Below are positions 8,370-16,443 of a DNA stretch of 55,386 nucleotides, piece after piece. Source of the stretch: Alphaproteobacteria bacterium. Lineage in GTDB: Bacteria > Pseudomonadota > Alphaproteobacteria > UBA7879. Made by a program: the position numbers and the translations under genes. The notes beneath the pieces are model-generated. The model worked only from the letters and a program-made list of their open reading frames with translations, ran no database searches and was not told the DNA's origin. Within the stretch, counting starts at the first letter, position 1; each line of letters begins with the position of its first letter. Location: positions 1 through 55,386 of the forward strand of contig PKTP01000001.1 of the NCBI GenBank assembly GCA_002869105.1. Direction: 5' to 3'.

Positions 8370-9245
8370 ATGACAGCGGTTTTTTATCTTTTGACGGCGT
8401 TTATATGGGGATCCACCTGGTATGGTGTCAAAGTGCATCAAATGAGCACGGTTCCTTTGGCGCTTTCAAACTTTTATCGGTTTTTGATCGCTGTAGTTGT
8501 GCTTTATCTTTACACCCAAATGCGCAAAAAGATTTGGCCGAAGCTTTTTTGGCGGGATCATGGCTTGATGGCTTTGCAGGGCTTTTTTCTCTTTTGTCTT
8601 AATTATTATTGCTACATGCGCAGTGTGTCCTATGTGCCCAGCGGTTTAACCTCGGTTGCCTTCTCAAGCATTATTGTTTTTAACTGTGCTTTTTCAGCCC
8701 TGTTTTTAAAACTGCCCGTGACGCGTCAGATGATGATCGGTGGTTTTTTTGGGATTGCTGGATTGTGTGTGATTTTCTCTGGACACCTGGCCCATTTTCA
8801 ATCGGGCGGCCTTGAAATATATGGGCTGTTGTTTGCCGTTGGCGGCGCCATTGCCTCTTCATTTGGCCATATTATTGCGAAGTATGCCCAAATGCGTGGG
8901 GCTGATGTGATTCAAAATTGCTTGTATTCCATGACGTATGGTGTTGGTTGGTGGGGCCTTTTTATTTTGTTGAGTGGTGAAAGTTTAACGTTTGAAATGA
9001 CGACCTCTTATATCTCTGCGCTGCTATACTTGGCTGTGGTGGGATCAACATTGGCGTTTATTTTCTTTTTGAGCTTATTACGCAACATTGGGCCGGGGCG
9101 CGCCTCTTACGTTTTTATTATTTCTCCTGTTGTGGCCCTTGTGGTTTCTTCTGTGATGGAGGGGTATGTTTGGTCTGAGACACTGATTATTGGATTGGTG
9201 TTTGTGATGGTGGGCAATGTTTTGATGCTGCGCCGTCGATCGTAA
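8370..9245 (+). CDS. EamA/DMT-superfamily permease
   Basis: About 291 residues with ten membrane segments and two EamA-like halves. Family-typical features are the N-terminal FIWGSTWYGVK segment, SNFYRFLIAVVVLYLY in helix 2, a repeat of the fold from about residue 150, and ISPVVALVVSSVMEGYVW in helix 9. It is not closely similar to the other DMT protein at 2035-2946, so it is unlikely to be a recent duplicate. The start is ATG 8370; an in-frame TTG at 8361 is an alternative and neither has a strong ribosome site. Its 3' end overlaps the convergent SDR gene by 59 bp. Substrate unknown. Confidence 0.88.
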   Translation: MTAVFYLLTAFIWGSTWYGVKVHQMSTVPLALSNFYRFLIAVVVLYLYTQMRKKIWPKLFWRDHGLMALQGFFLFCLNYYCYMRSVSYVPSGLTSVAFSSIIVFNCAFSALFLKLPVTRQMMIGGFFGIAGLCVIFSGHLAHFQSGGLEIYGLLFAVGGAIASSFGHIIAKYAQMRGADVIQNCLYSMTYGVGWWGLFILLSGESLTFEMTTSYISALLYLAVVGSTLAFIFFLSLLRNIGPGRASYVFIISPVVALVVSSVMEGYVWSETLIIGLVFVMVGNVLMLRRRS

Positions 9246-9855
9246 GGGCTTTGGCGCGCGGATCGCCATTGGGAAATGCTTTGCGACGCAGGGGCGAGTC
9301 AAAGGGATCCAGTTCTGCCAATTTGATTTTTATTTTTTGATTTTCTTGTTCTGCCTGAACGCACGCGATCAGGGACTTGGCCGCGGCTTTTGAGCTGGTA
9401 TACGCCGCGTCATAAGCGCCCAGAATGGGACAGCTGTAGGCTGTGAAAGTTGGATTTTTGGACTGCCGCAAAAAGGGGAATGTGAGGCGAATCAAGTGAA
9501 AAAGGCTATGGAGATTAACAGCATAGGTTTGATGCCAAGCCGTTGGCGATAGCTGATCTGTTGGCGTGAGGTCATGAAGGGTGCCATGGCAGGCATGGAC
9601 GTGATCTATTTTCATGACTCTGTCAGCTAGAGGTTTGGCGAGCTGTTCAATGAGATCAAGGTTTTTAAAATCCAAAGGGATGAGGGTGGTTTGGGTATTG
9701 GTTGACCTCAATTGATCTTCAAGCTTTTCAAGCTTTCGGCTGCTTTGATCCACCAAAATTAGATGAGTGTTTTCGTGGGCCTGCCCGTAAGAGATCCATG
9801 ATCCCAACGCCCCCGTGGCACCTGTGATAAGGATGACTTTTTGAGCAGGCATCAA
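9187..9855 (-). CDS. Short-chain dehydrogenase/reductase, short C-terminus
   Basis: An NAD(P)-dependent SDR with a Rossmann nucleotide motif TGATGALG near residues 12-19. The catalytic set is Ser (TAYSCPILG), Tyr and Lys (YTSSKAA) near 145-165. The usual NNAG structural motif is replaced by HACHG. At 222 residues it is shorter than the 240-260 typical of the family; the last 20 residues lie in the 59-bp overlap with the convergent DMT gene and look unlike an SDR end, so the C-terminus may be eroded. The start overlaps the cvpA stop by 4 bp (ATGA), making it the last gene of the dnaB-alr-mlaE-mlaF-radA-cvpA operon. Substrate unknown. Confidence 0.82.
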   Translation of the reverse strand: MMPAQKVILITGATGALGSWISYGQAHENTHLILVDQSSRKLEKLEDQLRSTNTQTTLIPLDFKNLDLIEQLAKPLADRVMKIDHVHACHGTLHDLTPTDQLSPTAWHQTYAVNLHSLFHLIRLTFPFLRQSKNPTFTAYSCPILGAYDAAYTSSKAAAKSLIACVQAEQENQKIKIKLAELDPFDSPLRRKAFPNGDPRAKALTIDGAASKHCPPSQTPIQ

Positions 9856-10499
9856 TTGACTTGATCAATTAATTGATCAAGCTTTTGCCGCTCAGGCTTT
9901 TGGTAGCCATGTTCAGCGCTTGGGACACTCTGGGCTTTCGGTTTGGTTTTAAAAGTAGAGAGGGTTTGGCTTTGCTGGGCTGCGCGATCTGTGAACTTTG
10001 TTTGATGTGGCATCTGCGATAGGCTTGGAATGAGGCTGCAGACTTTATCCAGGCAAAGTTGAACATAAGGGTAGAGGCGTGATTTTTGAAGATCGCGCGG
10101 CGAGTTATGGTTGACATCTATAAAGAAATGCAGGCTTGAGGCGGCAAGAAGCAGGAAGATGGTTCCAATAATCAAGCCAAAAACCAGACCCAGATTGCGG
10201 TCCGCCCGGCCAGCTTTACTGTTTTTAATGCCAGCTGTGAGCTGACTTGAAAGCAGGCTAAAGACAATGAGACAAATCAGGAAAATGGCAACAAAACTGA
10301 GCGCGCAGCTGAGCAGTTGGCTTTTAACATATTGAGCAATCCATGGATCAAAGTAGGGGTATAAAAAATAACCAATGGCGGCGCTTCCTCCCCAGGTGAG
10401 AATGGATAAAATTTTGCTGCTCAGGCCCGATAGATAGCCAGTCAGAGCAAAAAAAACAACGATAGAAACAATGGTGATATCGACGAGGTAATCAGTCAT
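9852..10499 (-). CDS. cvpA: CvpA family membrane protein
   Basis: A 215-residue protein with four membrane helices in the first 130 residues, including ITIVSIVVFFALTGYLSGL at the N-terminus and LGLVFGLIIGTIFLLLAA, the CvpA pattern. The C-terminal 80 residues are a polar tail rich in Gln/Lys. CvpA proteins are linked to colicin V production in E. coli and to envelope stress; their molecular role is unsettled. In many proteobacteria cvpA precedes purF, but here an SDR gene follows. It lies 9 bp after radA on the same strand. Confidence 0.88.
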   Translation of the reverse strand: MTDYLVDITIVSIVVFFALTGYLSGLSSKILSILTWGGSAAIGYFLYPYFDPWIAQYVKSQLLSCALSFVAIFLICLIVFSLLSSQLTAGIKNSKAGRADRNLGLVFGLIIGTIFLLLAASSLHFFIDVNHNSPRDLQKSRLYPYVQLCLDKVCSLIPSLSQMPHQTKFTDRAAQQSQTLSTFKTKPKAQSVPSAEHGYQKPERQKLDQLIDQVN

Positions 10500-10508
10500 T
10501 TTAATCTC

Positions 10509-11873
10509 CTACGATGACATGTTTAAGTGGTCTACCAAATCCTTGATATGGCCGAGAGCGATCACGGTTAGGCCCTCAATTTCTTTTTTAACATGCTTTG
10601 ATTTTGGCACGAAAGCTTGAGTAAATCCAAGTTTTTTTGCTTCTTTGAGGCGTTTTTCTGTTTGACTGACGGGGCGGACTTCCCCCGTAAGCCCAACTTC
10701 ACCAAAAAATATGGTGTGCTCTGGCAGCGCTGAGTTGTAGAGGCTGGAGATCAGCGAAGCCGCCACAGCAAGATCTGCAGCAGGCTCTTGGATTTTGAGA
10801 CCGCCCGTGATGTTGAGATAGATATCTTTAGCGCCAAAATTAATGCCCGCTCTGGCTTCTAGAACGGCCGTGATCATGGCCAAACGGCCGCTATCCCAGC
10901 CAATAACAGTGCGGCGGGGATTGCCAAAGTTCGTGCCTGCAACCAAACTTTGAATCTCCATCAACAATGGGCGTGTCCCTTCAAGACCCGCAAAGATGGC
11001 GGATCCACTCATGTGATGGCTTTTTTCATTGAGGAAAAGCGTGGATGGATTTTTGACTTCTTGGAGGCCTCTTTCTGACATTTCAAAAACGCCAATTTCA
11101 TCGGTGGGGCCAAACCGGTTTTTAACCGCGCGCAAGATGCGGAAATGGTGGCCACGCTCGCCTTCAAAATACAGTACGGTATCTACCATGTGTTCCAACA
11201 CACGTGGCCCGGCAATGGCTCCTTCCTTGGTCACGTGACCAATCAAGATGATGATAACATTATGCTTCTTGGCAAAAGTGACTAGTTCATGAGTGCAAAA
11301 ACGAACCTGTGAAACCGTTCCAGGCGCAGATTCAAGAACATCGGCATACATGGTTTGAATGGAATCAATGATGACAATTTGACACTCAGGATGCTTTTTA
11401 ATGGTTGCAAGAATGCGACTGAGATTTGTGCTGGCAGCAAATTTAAGGGGCTGGTCCGCAACCCCCAAGCGCTTTGCGCGCAGACGAATCTGATCGGCGC
11501 CTTCTTCTCCAGAAATATAAATAGCTTGATGCGCTTTCGAGAGGTGCGCTGAAATCTGCAGCACCAACGTTGATTTACCAATACCGGGATCACCACCGAT
11601 TAAGATAACAGAGCCAGGTACCAGACCCCCGCCCAGCGTCCGATCAACTTCTTGGAAAGTGGTATGAAAACGAGCTTTAGGCGGGGTGGGGTGCGATAAA
11701 TCAGTTAGATCAAGGATTTTACCCGATTGTTGGACTTTAACCGCCTGAGAAGAGCCCTCAGCCGTTTCTTCTTCGAGGGTGTTCCATTCATGGCACGCGT
11801 CACATTGACCGTTCCATTTAGAAGCAAGGGCACCACAGGCACGGCAGCTGAAAAGGGTTTTGCTTTTCGCCAC
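10509..11873 (-). CDS. radA: DNA repair protein RadA
   Basis: A 454-residue, full-length RadA, a RecA-like DnaB-type translocase that drives branch migration in recombination. The N-terminal four-Cys zinc finger (CRACGALASKWNGQCDAC) is at residues 10-27. Walker A is GGDPGIGKSTL near 93-103, the RadA-specific KNRFG motif is near 255, and the Lon-like C-terminal domain follows from about 290. Starts with GTG directly after the mlaF stop codon, so translation is probably coupled. Intact and close to the family length of about 455. Confidence 0.97.
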   Translation of the reverse strand: MAKSKTLFSCRACGALASKWNGQCDACHEWNTLEEETAEGSSQAVKVQQSGKILDLTDLSHPTPPKARFHTTFQEVDRTLGGGLVPGSVILIGGDPGIGKSTLVLQISAHLSKAHQAIYISGEEGADQIRLRAKRLGVADQPLKFAASTNLSRILATIKKHPECQIVIIDSIQTMYADVLESAPGTVSQVRFCTHELVTFAKKHNVIIILIGHVTKEGAIAGPRVLEHMVDTVLYFEGERGHHFRILRAVKNRFGPTDEIGVFEMSERGLQEVKNPSTLFLNEKSHHMSGSAIFAGLEGTRPLLMEIQSLVAGTNFGNPRRTVIGWDSGRLAMITAVLEARAGINFGAKDIYLNITGGLKIQEPAADLAVAASLISSLYNSALPEHTIFFGEVGLTGEVRPVSQTEKRLKEAKKLGFTQAFVPKSKHVKKEIEGLTVIALGHIKDLVDHLNMSS

Positions 11874-12632
11874 TTAAGAAGCCTTAATCGGCCCTTCCGT
11901 TGAGCCATGGATGAATTGTTTAAGGTAGGGATTTTTTGATTTATCCATTTCTTTCAAAGATCCCGTCCAGATGACTTCTCCTTTGTAGAGCATGGATACG
12001 GTGTCAGCAATACGCCGAAGGCTGGCAATATCATGGGTGATGGTTACCGTTGTGGCACCGAGTTCTTTAGAGCACTTGGTGATCAGAGAATCAATGGTGG
12101 TACACATGATAGGATCCAGCCCTGCGGTGGGTTCATCAAAAAACAAAATTTCTGGATTGGGAGCGATGGCCCGGGCGAGAGAAACCCGTTTTTTCATCCC
12201 CCCTGAGAGTTCGGCGGGGTATTTATAGGCAACATCCTCTGTGAGCCCTACGGATGCCAGTTTTTCAACGGCCAGATCAATGGCTTTAACTTTGCTCATA
12301 CCTTGGTTGTTGATCAGCGAAAAAGAGATGTTTTCCCAGACAGGCAAACTATCAAACAGCGCGCCGCCTTGAAACAACATGCCAAACTTTCTGAGGATGG
12401 CCTCAAAGTCTTTTGATCTCATTTTTTGGGTGTCATGGCCATCAATTTCGATCCTCCCCGAATCGGGCTTGATGAGGCCTATGATGCATTTCAGGGAAAC
12501 CGATTTCCCGGATCCAGATCCCCCCAGGATGACATGGGATTCGCCTTTTTTAACGCTTAGGCTGAAGTCTGTTAAAACCTGATGTTTTCCAAAACTTTTT
12601 TTTAAGTTTTTGACGTTTATTTTTATCGACAC
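11874..12632 (-). CDS. mlaF: MlaF-type ABC transporter ATPase (phospholipid trafficking)
   Basis: A 252-residue ABC ATPase of the Mla/Mce class that powers phospholipid movement between membranes. Walker A is GGSGSGKSVS near residues 36-45, the Q-loop is in FGMLFQGGALF, the signature is LSGGMKKRVSLARA near 140-153, and Walker B is ILFFDEPTAGLDPI. The FQGGALFDSLPVWENI stretch is typical of MlaF rather than general importers. Pairs with mlaE immediately upstream (13 bp). No mlaD or mlaC is in the window; the substrate-binding partner must be elsewhere or absent. Confidence 0.93.
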   Translation of the reverse strand: MSIKINVKNLKKSFGKHQVLTDFSLSVKKGESHVILGGSGSGKSVSLKCIIGLIKPDSGRIEIDGHDTQKMRSKDFEAILRKFGMLFQGGALFDSLPVWENISFSLINNQGMSKVKAIDLAVEKLASVGLTEDVAYKYPAELSGGMKKRVSLARAIAPNPEILFFDEPTAGLDPIMCTTIDSLITKCSKELGATTVTITHDIASLRRIADTVSMLYKGEVIWTGSLKEMDKSKNPYLKQFIHGSTEGPIKAS

Positions 12633-12645
12633 TTTACAAAGCTCC

Positions 12646-13425
12646 TCAATCAGAAAATAGTATAGCTGTTAGAATGTAGTTGAAAATTAAAATCAAAACA
12701 GATGAGAGAACCACCGCCCGCGTGGTCGCCTGGCCAACCCCTTGGGCCCCCCCACGAGAGGTATAGCCTTGATAACATCCCATCAATGCAATCAAATAGC
12801 CAAACACAGAAGATTTGATCATACCTGAAACCACATCTTCTTGCTTTAAAAATTTAAAGGTTTGGTCAATGTAAGTCGCTGCATTGAAATCAAGCTTGTA
12901 AACAGCCACGGCATAGCCACCAAAAATACCAATGGCATCTGCGCACAAAACCAAAAGGGGGAGCGCAATCGTACAAGCGAGAACGCGCGGGGCAACCAAA
13001 TAACGCATGGGATTGGTTGAAAGAGTGACCAAGGCATCAATCTGCTCGGAAACACGCATGGTGCCAATTTCAGCCGCCATGGCAGCGCCAACACGACCTG
13101 CCACCATGAGCCCCCCTAAAACAGGACCCAGCTCCCGGGTAATCGATAAAGCCACCACTGAAGAAATGGCGCTTTCAGCTGAAAAACGGGAAAAGCCGGT
13201 GTAACTTTGCAGCGCTAACACCATTCCTGAAAAGATGGCAGTTAAGCCGATAACGGGAAGCGAGAGATAGCCAATTTGATAGAGCTGTCTGAAAAATTCT
13301 TTCAGCTTTAGCGGCCAATAAAAACAGGACACTGTGGCATGAAAGCAAAAGATGAACGCCCGTCCAAAGGTGCTGAGAAAGCCAATGGTATGACTGCCAA
13401 TGGCAGATAAAGATTGAACAATCAT
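12646..13425 (-). CDS. mlaE: MlaE family ABC permease
   Basis: A 259-residue inner-membrane permease of the MlaE family with about five to six hydrophobic segments. The conserved core includes ELGPVLGGLMVAGRVGAAMA near residues 95-115, followed by EIGTMRVSEQIDALVTL, then a family-typical P-R-V-L-A in YLVAPRVLA. With the adjacent ATPase it forms the transporter core for phospholipid trafficking to or from the outer membrane. Start ATG directly follows the alr stop. The gene pair lies between alr and radA, inside an otherwise standard replication/repair operon. Confidence 0.93.
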   Translation of the reverse strand: MIVQSLSAIGSHTIGFLSTFGRAFIFCFHATVSCFYWPLKLKEFFRQLYQIGYLSLPVIGLTAIFSGMVLALQSYTGFSRFSAESAISSVVALSITRELGPVLGGLMVAGRVGAAMAAEIGTMRVSEQIDALVTLSTNPMRYLVAPRVLACTIALPLLVLCADAIGIFGGYAVAVYKLDFNAATYIDQTFKFLKQEDVVSGMIKSSVFGYLIALMGCYQGYTSRGGAQGVGQATTRAVVLSSVLILIFNYILTAILFSD

Positions 13426-14544
13426 TTATTCAAAGATCCTTTCACAACGAGGGCCCAGGCGCAGAATAATTTCATGAAGCGAACTCTTTGCTGCCGTGGC
13501 CAGATTATACAATGACATGTTATCGTAAAAAACGTCAACCCAAGAGCTTTGATCGAGATGCTCTTCAGGAACTTGGGTGACATCAAGGGTGGTTAAATCC
13601 ATGGAAACCTTACCCACAATCGGGGTTTTAATGCCCCCCAGCATGGGAGTGTAGACGGTGCTGTTCGATGCCGAAAGGGGCAATCCATCGGCGTATCCCA
13701 TGCTGATGGTGGCGATACGTAGGGGAGATGGCGCCGTGTAACTGGCATCATAGCCAATGGTTTCACCGGGCTGAACGGTGTGAACTTGAAGGATCTTTGC
13801 TTGGACCTTGAGGGCAAATTGCAGCGGGAAAAACGAGTGACTTTCTCCGAGGTCATCCGGTGAAAAAGCGCCAAAAATATTGAGACCCTGACGGGTGAGA
13901 TGGCTGGCAAAATAATCAGGCAAGACAAGTTGACAGGATGCTGAGAGACCCCGCGGATATTCTGGAAAATGTTGGTCGCAGAGCTGAGTGAACAAGGCCA
14001 TTTGTTTGTTGTTAAGCGGGTGATCCTTTGTTCGCCCACAGGCGAGATGGCTGTGAATGGAATCAATATTCAACGTTTCTTTGAGGACATCAATATCGAG
14101 TGCTTCTAAATCTTTTGAATCCAAACCCAGACGATTCATGCCGGTGTTCAGCAGAAGAGCTGCGTTTAGAGAAAGCGTGTTTTTTTTACAATAGGTGAGG
14201 GCGTTTTCAATACACGGGCGGCTGTATAAAATGGGAATAAACCCATTGTTGAAATAAAAATCAAAGCCGGTTTCGTTATGGCCATGAAAGACATAAATCT
14301 TTGAGGTTGGTGAGAGCTTTTGAGCGATGCCTCTGGCTTCACTGGGGCGGGCGACATAAAAACTTTTGCACCCTGCGCCTTCAAGGATGGGAGCTAATTC
14401 GGCAGCGCCAATACCATATCCATTGGCCTTGATGACGGCGCCGTGATCGGTTTGTGGATGGAGTTGGCACAGCATTTGATAGTTGTGCTGCACCGCCGCT
14501 TGATTGACGAAAAGACGAACCCCTGCCTCTGTTGTGCTAGTCAT
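13426..14544 (-). CDS. alr: Alanine racemase
   Basis: PLP enzyme making D-alanine for peptidoglycan. PLP-lysine is in AVIKANGYGIGA near residues 36-47, the catalytic tyrosine lies in GYDASYTA near 245-252, and the conserved GYADGLP follows near 265-271. I start it at ATG 14544, inside the last codons of dnaB (8-bp overlap). This gives about 372 residues, the usual length; upstream in-frame starts extend into dnaB without similarity. Translational coupling to dnaB is likely. The presence of alr implies the cell still makes peptidoglycan precursors. Confidence 0.93.
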   Translation of the reverse strand: MTSTTEAGVRLFVNQAAVQHNYQMLCQLHPQTDHGAVIKANGYGIGAAELAPILEGAGCKSFYVARPSEARGIAQKLSPTSKIYVFHGHNETGFDFYFNNGFIPILYSRPCIENALTYCKKNTLSLNAALLLNTGMNRLGLDSKDLEALDIDVLKETLNIDSIHSHLACGRTKDHPLNNKQMALFTQLCDQHFPEYPRGLSASCQLVLPDYFASHLTRQGLNIFGAFSPDDLGESHSFFPLQFALKVQAKILQVHTVQPGETIGYDASYTAPSPLRIATISMGYADGLPLSASNSTVYTPMLGGIKTPIVGKVSMDLTTLDVTQVPEEHLDQSSWVDVFYDNMSLYNLATAAKSSLHEIILRLGPRCERIFE

Positions 14545-15961
14545 GGCTGAGGTTTCCAAACTTGGTGAATTTACCATCATAAAACACTCTGACGGTGCCG
14601 ATGGGTCCATGTCTTTGCTTGGCGATAATCAGATCAGCCTGATTGTAAACTTTCGACATGCGCTCCTGCCAGCGGCTGTGATCTTCACTGTCTTCTGCGG
14701 GTTCTTTCCGCGCTTCGTAATATTCTTCCCGATAGACAAAAACCACGACATCGGCATCTTGCTCAATGGATCCAGATTCACGCAAGTCTGAAAGTTGGGG
14801 ACGCTTGTCATCACGGGTTTCAACAGCACGAGACAATTGTGACAGAGCGATAACAGGAATATGAAGTTCTTTAGCAAGTGCCTTCAGTCCCCGAGAGATT
14901 TCTGAAATTTCCTGAACACGGTTATCGGTCCGGGTGTTTCCTTGTAGCAGCTGAAGGTAGTCTATAATGATGAGGCCCAGGCCTTCGGTGCGGTGTAGTC
15001 GGCGGGCCCGAGCCCGGACAGCTGCAACAGTGAGGGCGGGAGTATCATCAATGAAAAGTGGGATTTCACTGACGCGCTGGCTGACCTCAACAAATTTTGG
15101 AAAATCTGTTTTGTTGATTTCACCCCGGCGAATTCGATCTGAAGGGATTTGAGATTCTTGGGATAACAACCGCATGGCCAGTTGTTCTGCCGACATCTCA
15201 AGGGAAAAGAAGGCCACTTTACCGCCTTCACCGCGTAGATGGTGGGCAAGAGCAGCATTAAAGCCAATGTTGGTGGCCAGCCCCGTTTTCCCCATGGAGG
15301 GTCGCCCTGCCACAATGACCAGATCTGAGGGGTGAAGGCCCCCGAGCCATTTATCAAAGTCGCGGAGTCCAGTGGTGCAGCCGACAACTTGGCTGTCACG
15401 TTTGTAGGCAATTTCTGCTAAGCTAATCGCCTCGCCTAAGGCGGTGCTAAATGATTTAAACTGCCGGGAATTACTGCCTTGGGTGGCCAGATCAAATAAT
15501 TTCTTTTCGGTGTTTTCAATTTTATCACTAGCGCTTTCTTCAAAAGAAAACTTTTGGGCCGTTGTTGCCAGATCCTCACCAATGTTGACAAGATTACGGC
15601 GGATGAAAAGATCATAGATTAGTTGAGCATAGTCTTTAATGCTGACAACAGCGCTATAATTTTGCGCAATATCTGAAAGATATTTGATGCCACCAACCGC
15701 TTTAAAATCCTCATCATCTTTGAAATATTCACGGATGGTGACAGGGTTTGCAGATTTGCCTTGATCGATCAATTGCATGATCACTTTAAATAAACGCCCA
15801 TGAAGTGCATCGGCAAAATGCTCTGGTTTTAATAAGTGATCAATTTTTTCAGAAGAGAGATTATTGCGAAGTAAATTGGCCAATAAAGCCTGCTCTGCTT
15901 GATCATTAACCAAACTTTGGGTGATGTCTTGGGGAAGATTTGCTGGTGTGGTTTGTGTCAT
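14537..15961 (-). CDS. dnaB: Replicative DNA helicase DnaB
   Basis: A 474-residue hexameric helicase of the replication fork. The N-terminal DnaB domain has EQALLANLLRNN near residues 22-33. The RecA-like C-terminal domain has Walker A GRPSMGKTGLATNI near 216-229, Walker B LIIIDYLQLL, then the ALSQLSRAVE and R.DKRPQLSDLRESGSIEQDAD motifs. First gene of a seven-gene operon on the minus strand. In most relatives rplI precedes dnaB; here rpsF-rpsR-rplI lie 35 kb away, so the cluster has been split. The 272 bp upstream hold no gene that I can see. Confidence 0.97.
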   Translation of the reverse strand: MTQTTPANLPQDITQSLVNDQAEQALLANLLRNNLSSEKIDHLLKPEHFADALHGRLFKVIMQLIDQGKSANPVTIREYFKDDEDFKAVGGIKYLSDIAQNYSAVVSIKDYAQLIYDLFIRRNLVNIGEDLATTAQKFSFEESASDKIENTEKKLFDLATQGSNSRQFKSFSTALGEAISLAEIAYKRDSQVVGCTTGLRDFDKWLGGLHPSDLVIVAGRPSMGKTGLATNIGFNAALAHHLRGEGGKVAFFSLEMSAEQLAMRLLSQESQIPSDRIRRGEINKTDFPKFVEVSQRVSEIPLFIDDTPALTVAAVRARARRLHRTEGLGLIIIDYLQLLQGNTRTDNRVQEISEISRGLKALAKELHIPVIALSQLSRAVETRDDKRPQLSDLRESGSIEQDADVVVFVYREEYYEARKEPAEDSEDHSRWQERMSKVYNQADLIIAKQRHGPIGTVRVFYDGKFTKFGNLSHD

Positions 15962-16233
15962 CGGAGCATCATTTATACTCTGAAACTTACCTTGTTATCA
16001 ATCAACGGGTCAAGGTTATTGTTGGAGATAATGATAGATGTTTCTAGAGACTTTTAGCCCTTTGCAGGAATAATTAAATAATTCTGCTGTCATATAATTA
16101 CAAGAGCCATGGCGACGTTTGCTAACCAAATTACTTGGTTGATACGCTCTTTTCACTTTTGAGCCACAATTCCATTCAGCTTCTTATATGCAAGTTCCGC
16201 TATTATCTATCAGGACTTAGTAAGCGGGATACT

Positions 16234-16443
16234 CTAAAAACTAAGCCAACGTTCTATGAAATGTCTTTCTTCTTCAGCAAATCCACCTGAAAAGGTTTTA
16301 AAGACAGGAGCATCGCGATCCTTTACACCATGTTTGTAATATGCGTCTTCGAGCGCGCCACTTACCTTGTCTTCTTCACTGTGCCATACTTCAACCCTCA
16401 AACGCTCAAGAGGCCAATGGTGCGTAGTTGCATATTTCATCAC
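16234..16443 (-). CDS. Small ORF in frame after the stop of the 16.4-18.1 kb gene
   Basis: 69 codons, starting GTG ATG at once after the TAG that ends the preceding frame and in that same reading frame. Sequence is compositionally like a globular protein (LERLRVEVWHSEEDKVSGAL, Trp- and Glu-containing) and no ribosome site precedes it. The simplest reading is that it is the true C-terminus of the large upstream protein, cut off by a nonsense change. A separate coupled small gene cannot be excluded. No family recognised. Confidence 0.45.
   Translation of the reverse strand: MMKYATTHHWPLERLRVEVWHSEEDKVSGALEDAYYKHGVKDRDAPVFKTFSGGFAEEERHFIERWLSF

Noticed and set aside
14545..14610. Longer alanine racemase start inside dnaB
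   Set aside because: Extra residues are a shadow of dnaB codons and lie before the normal N-terminus.
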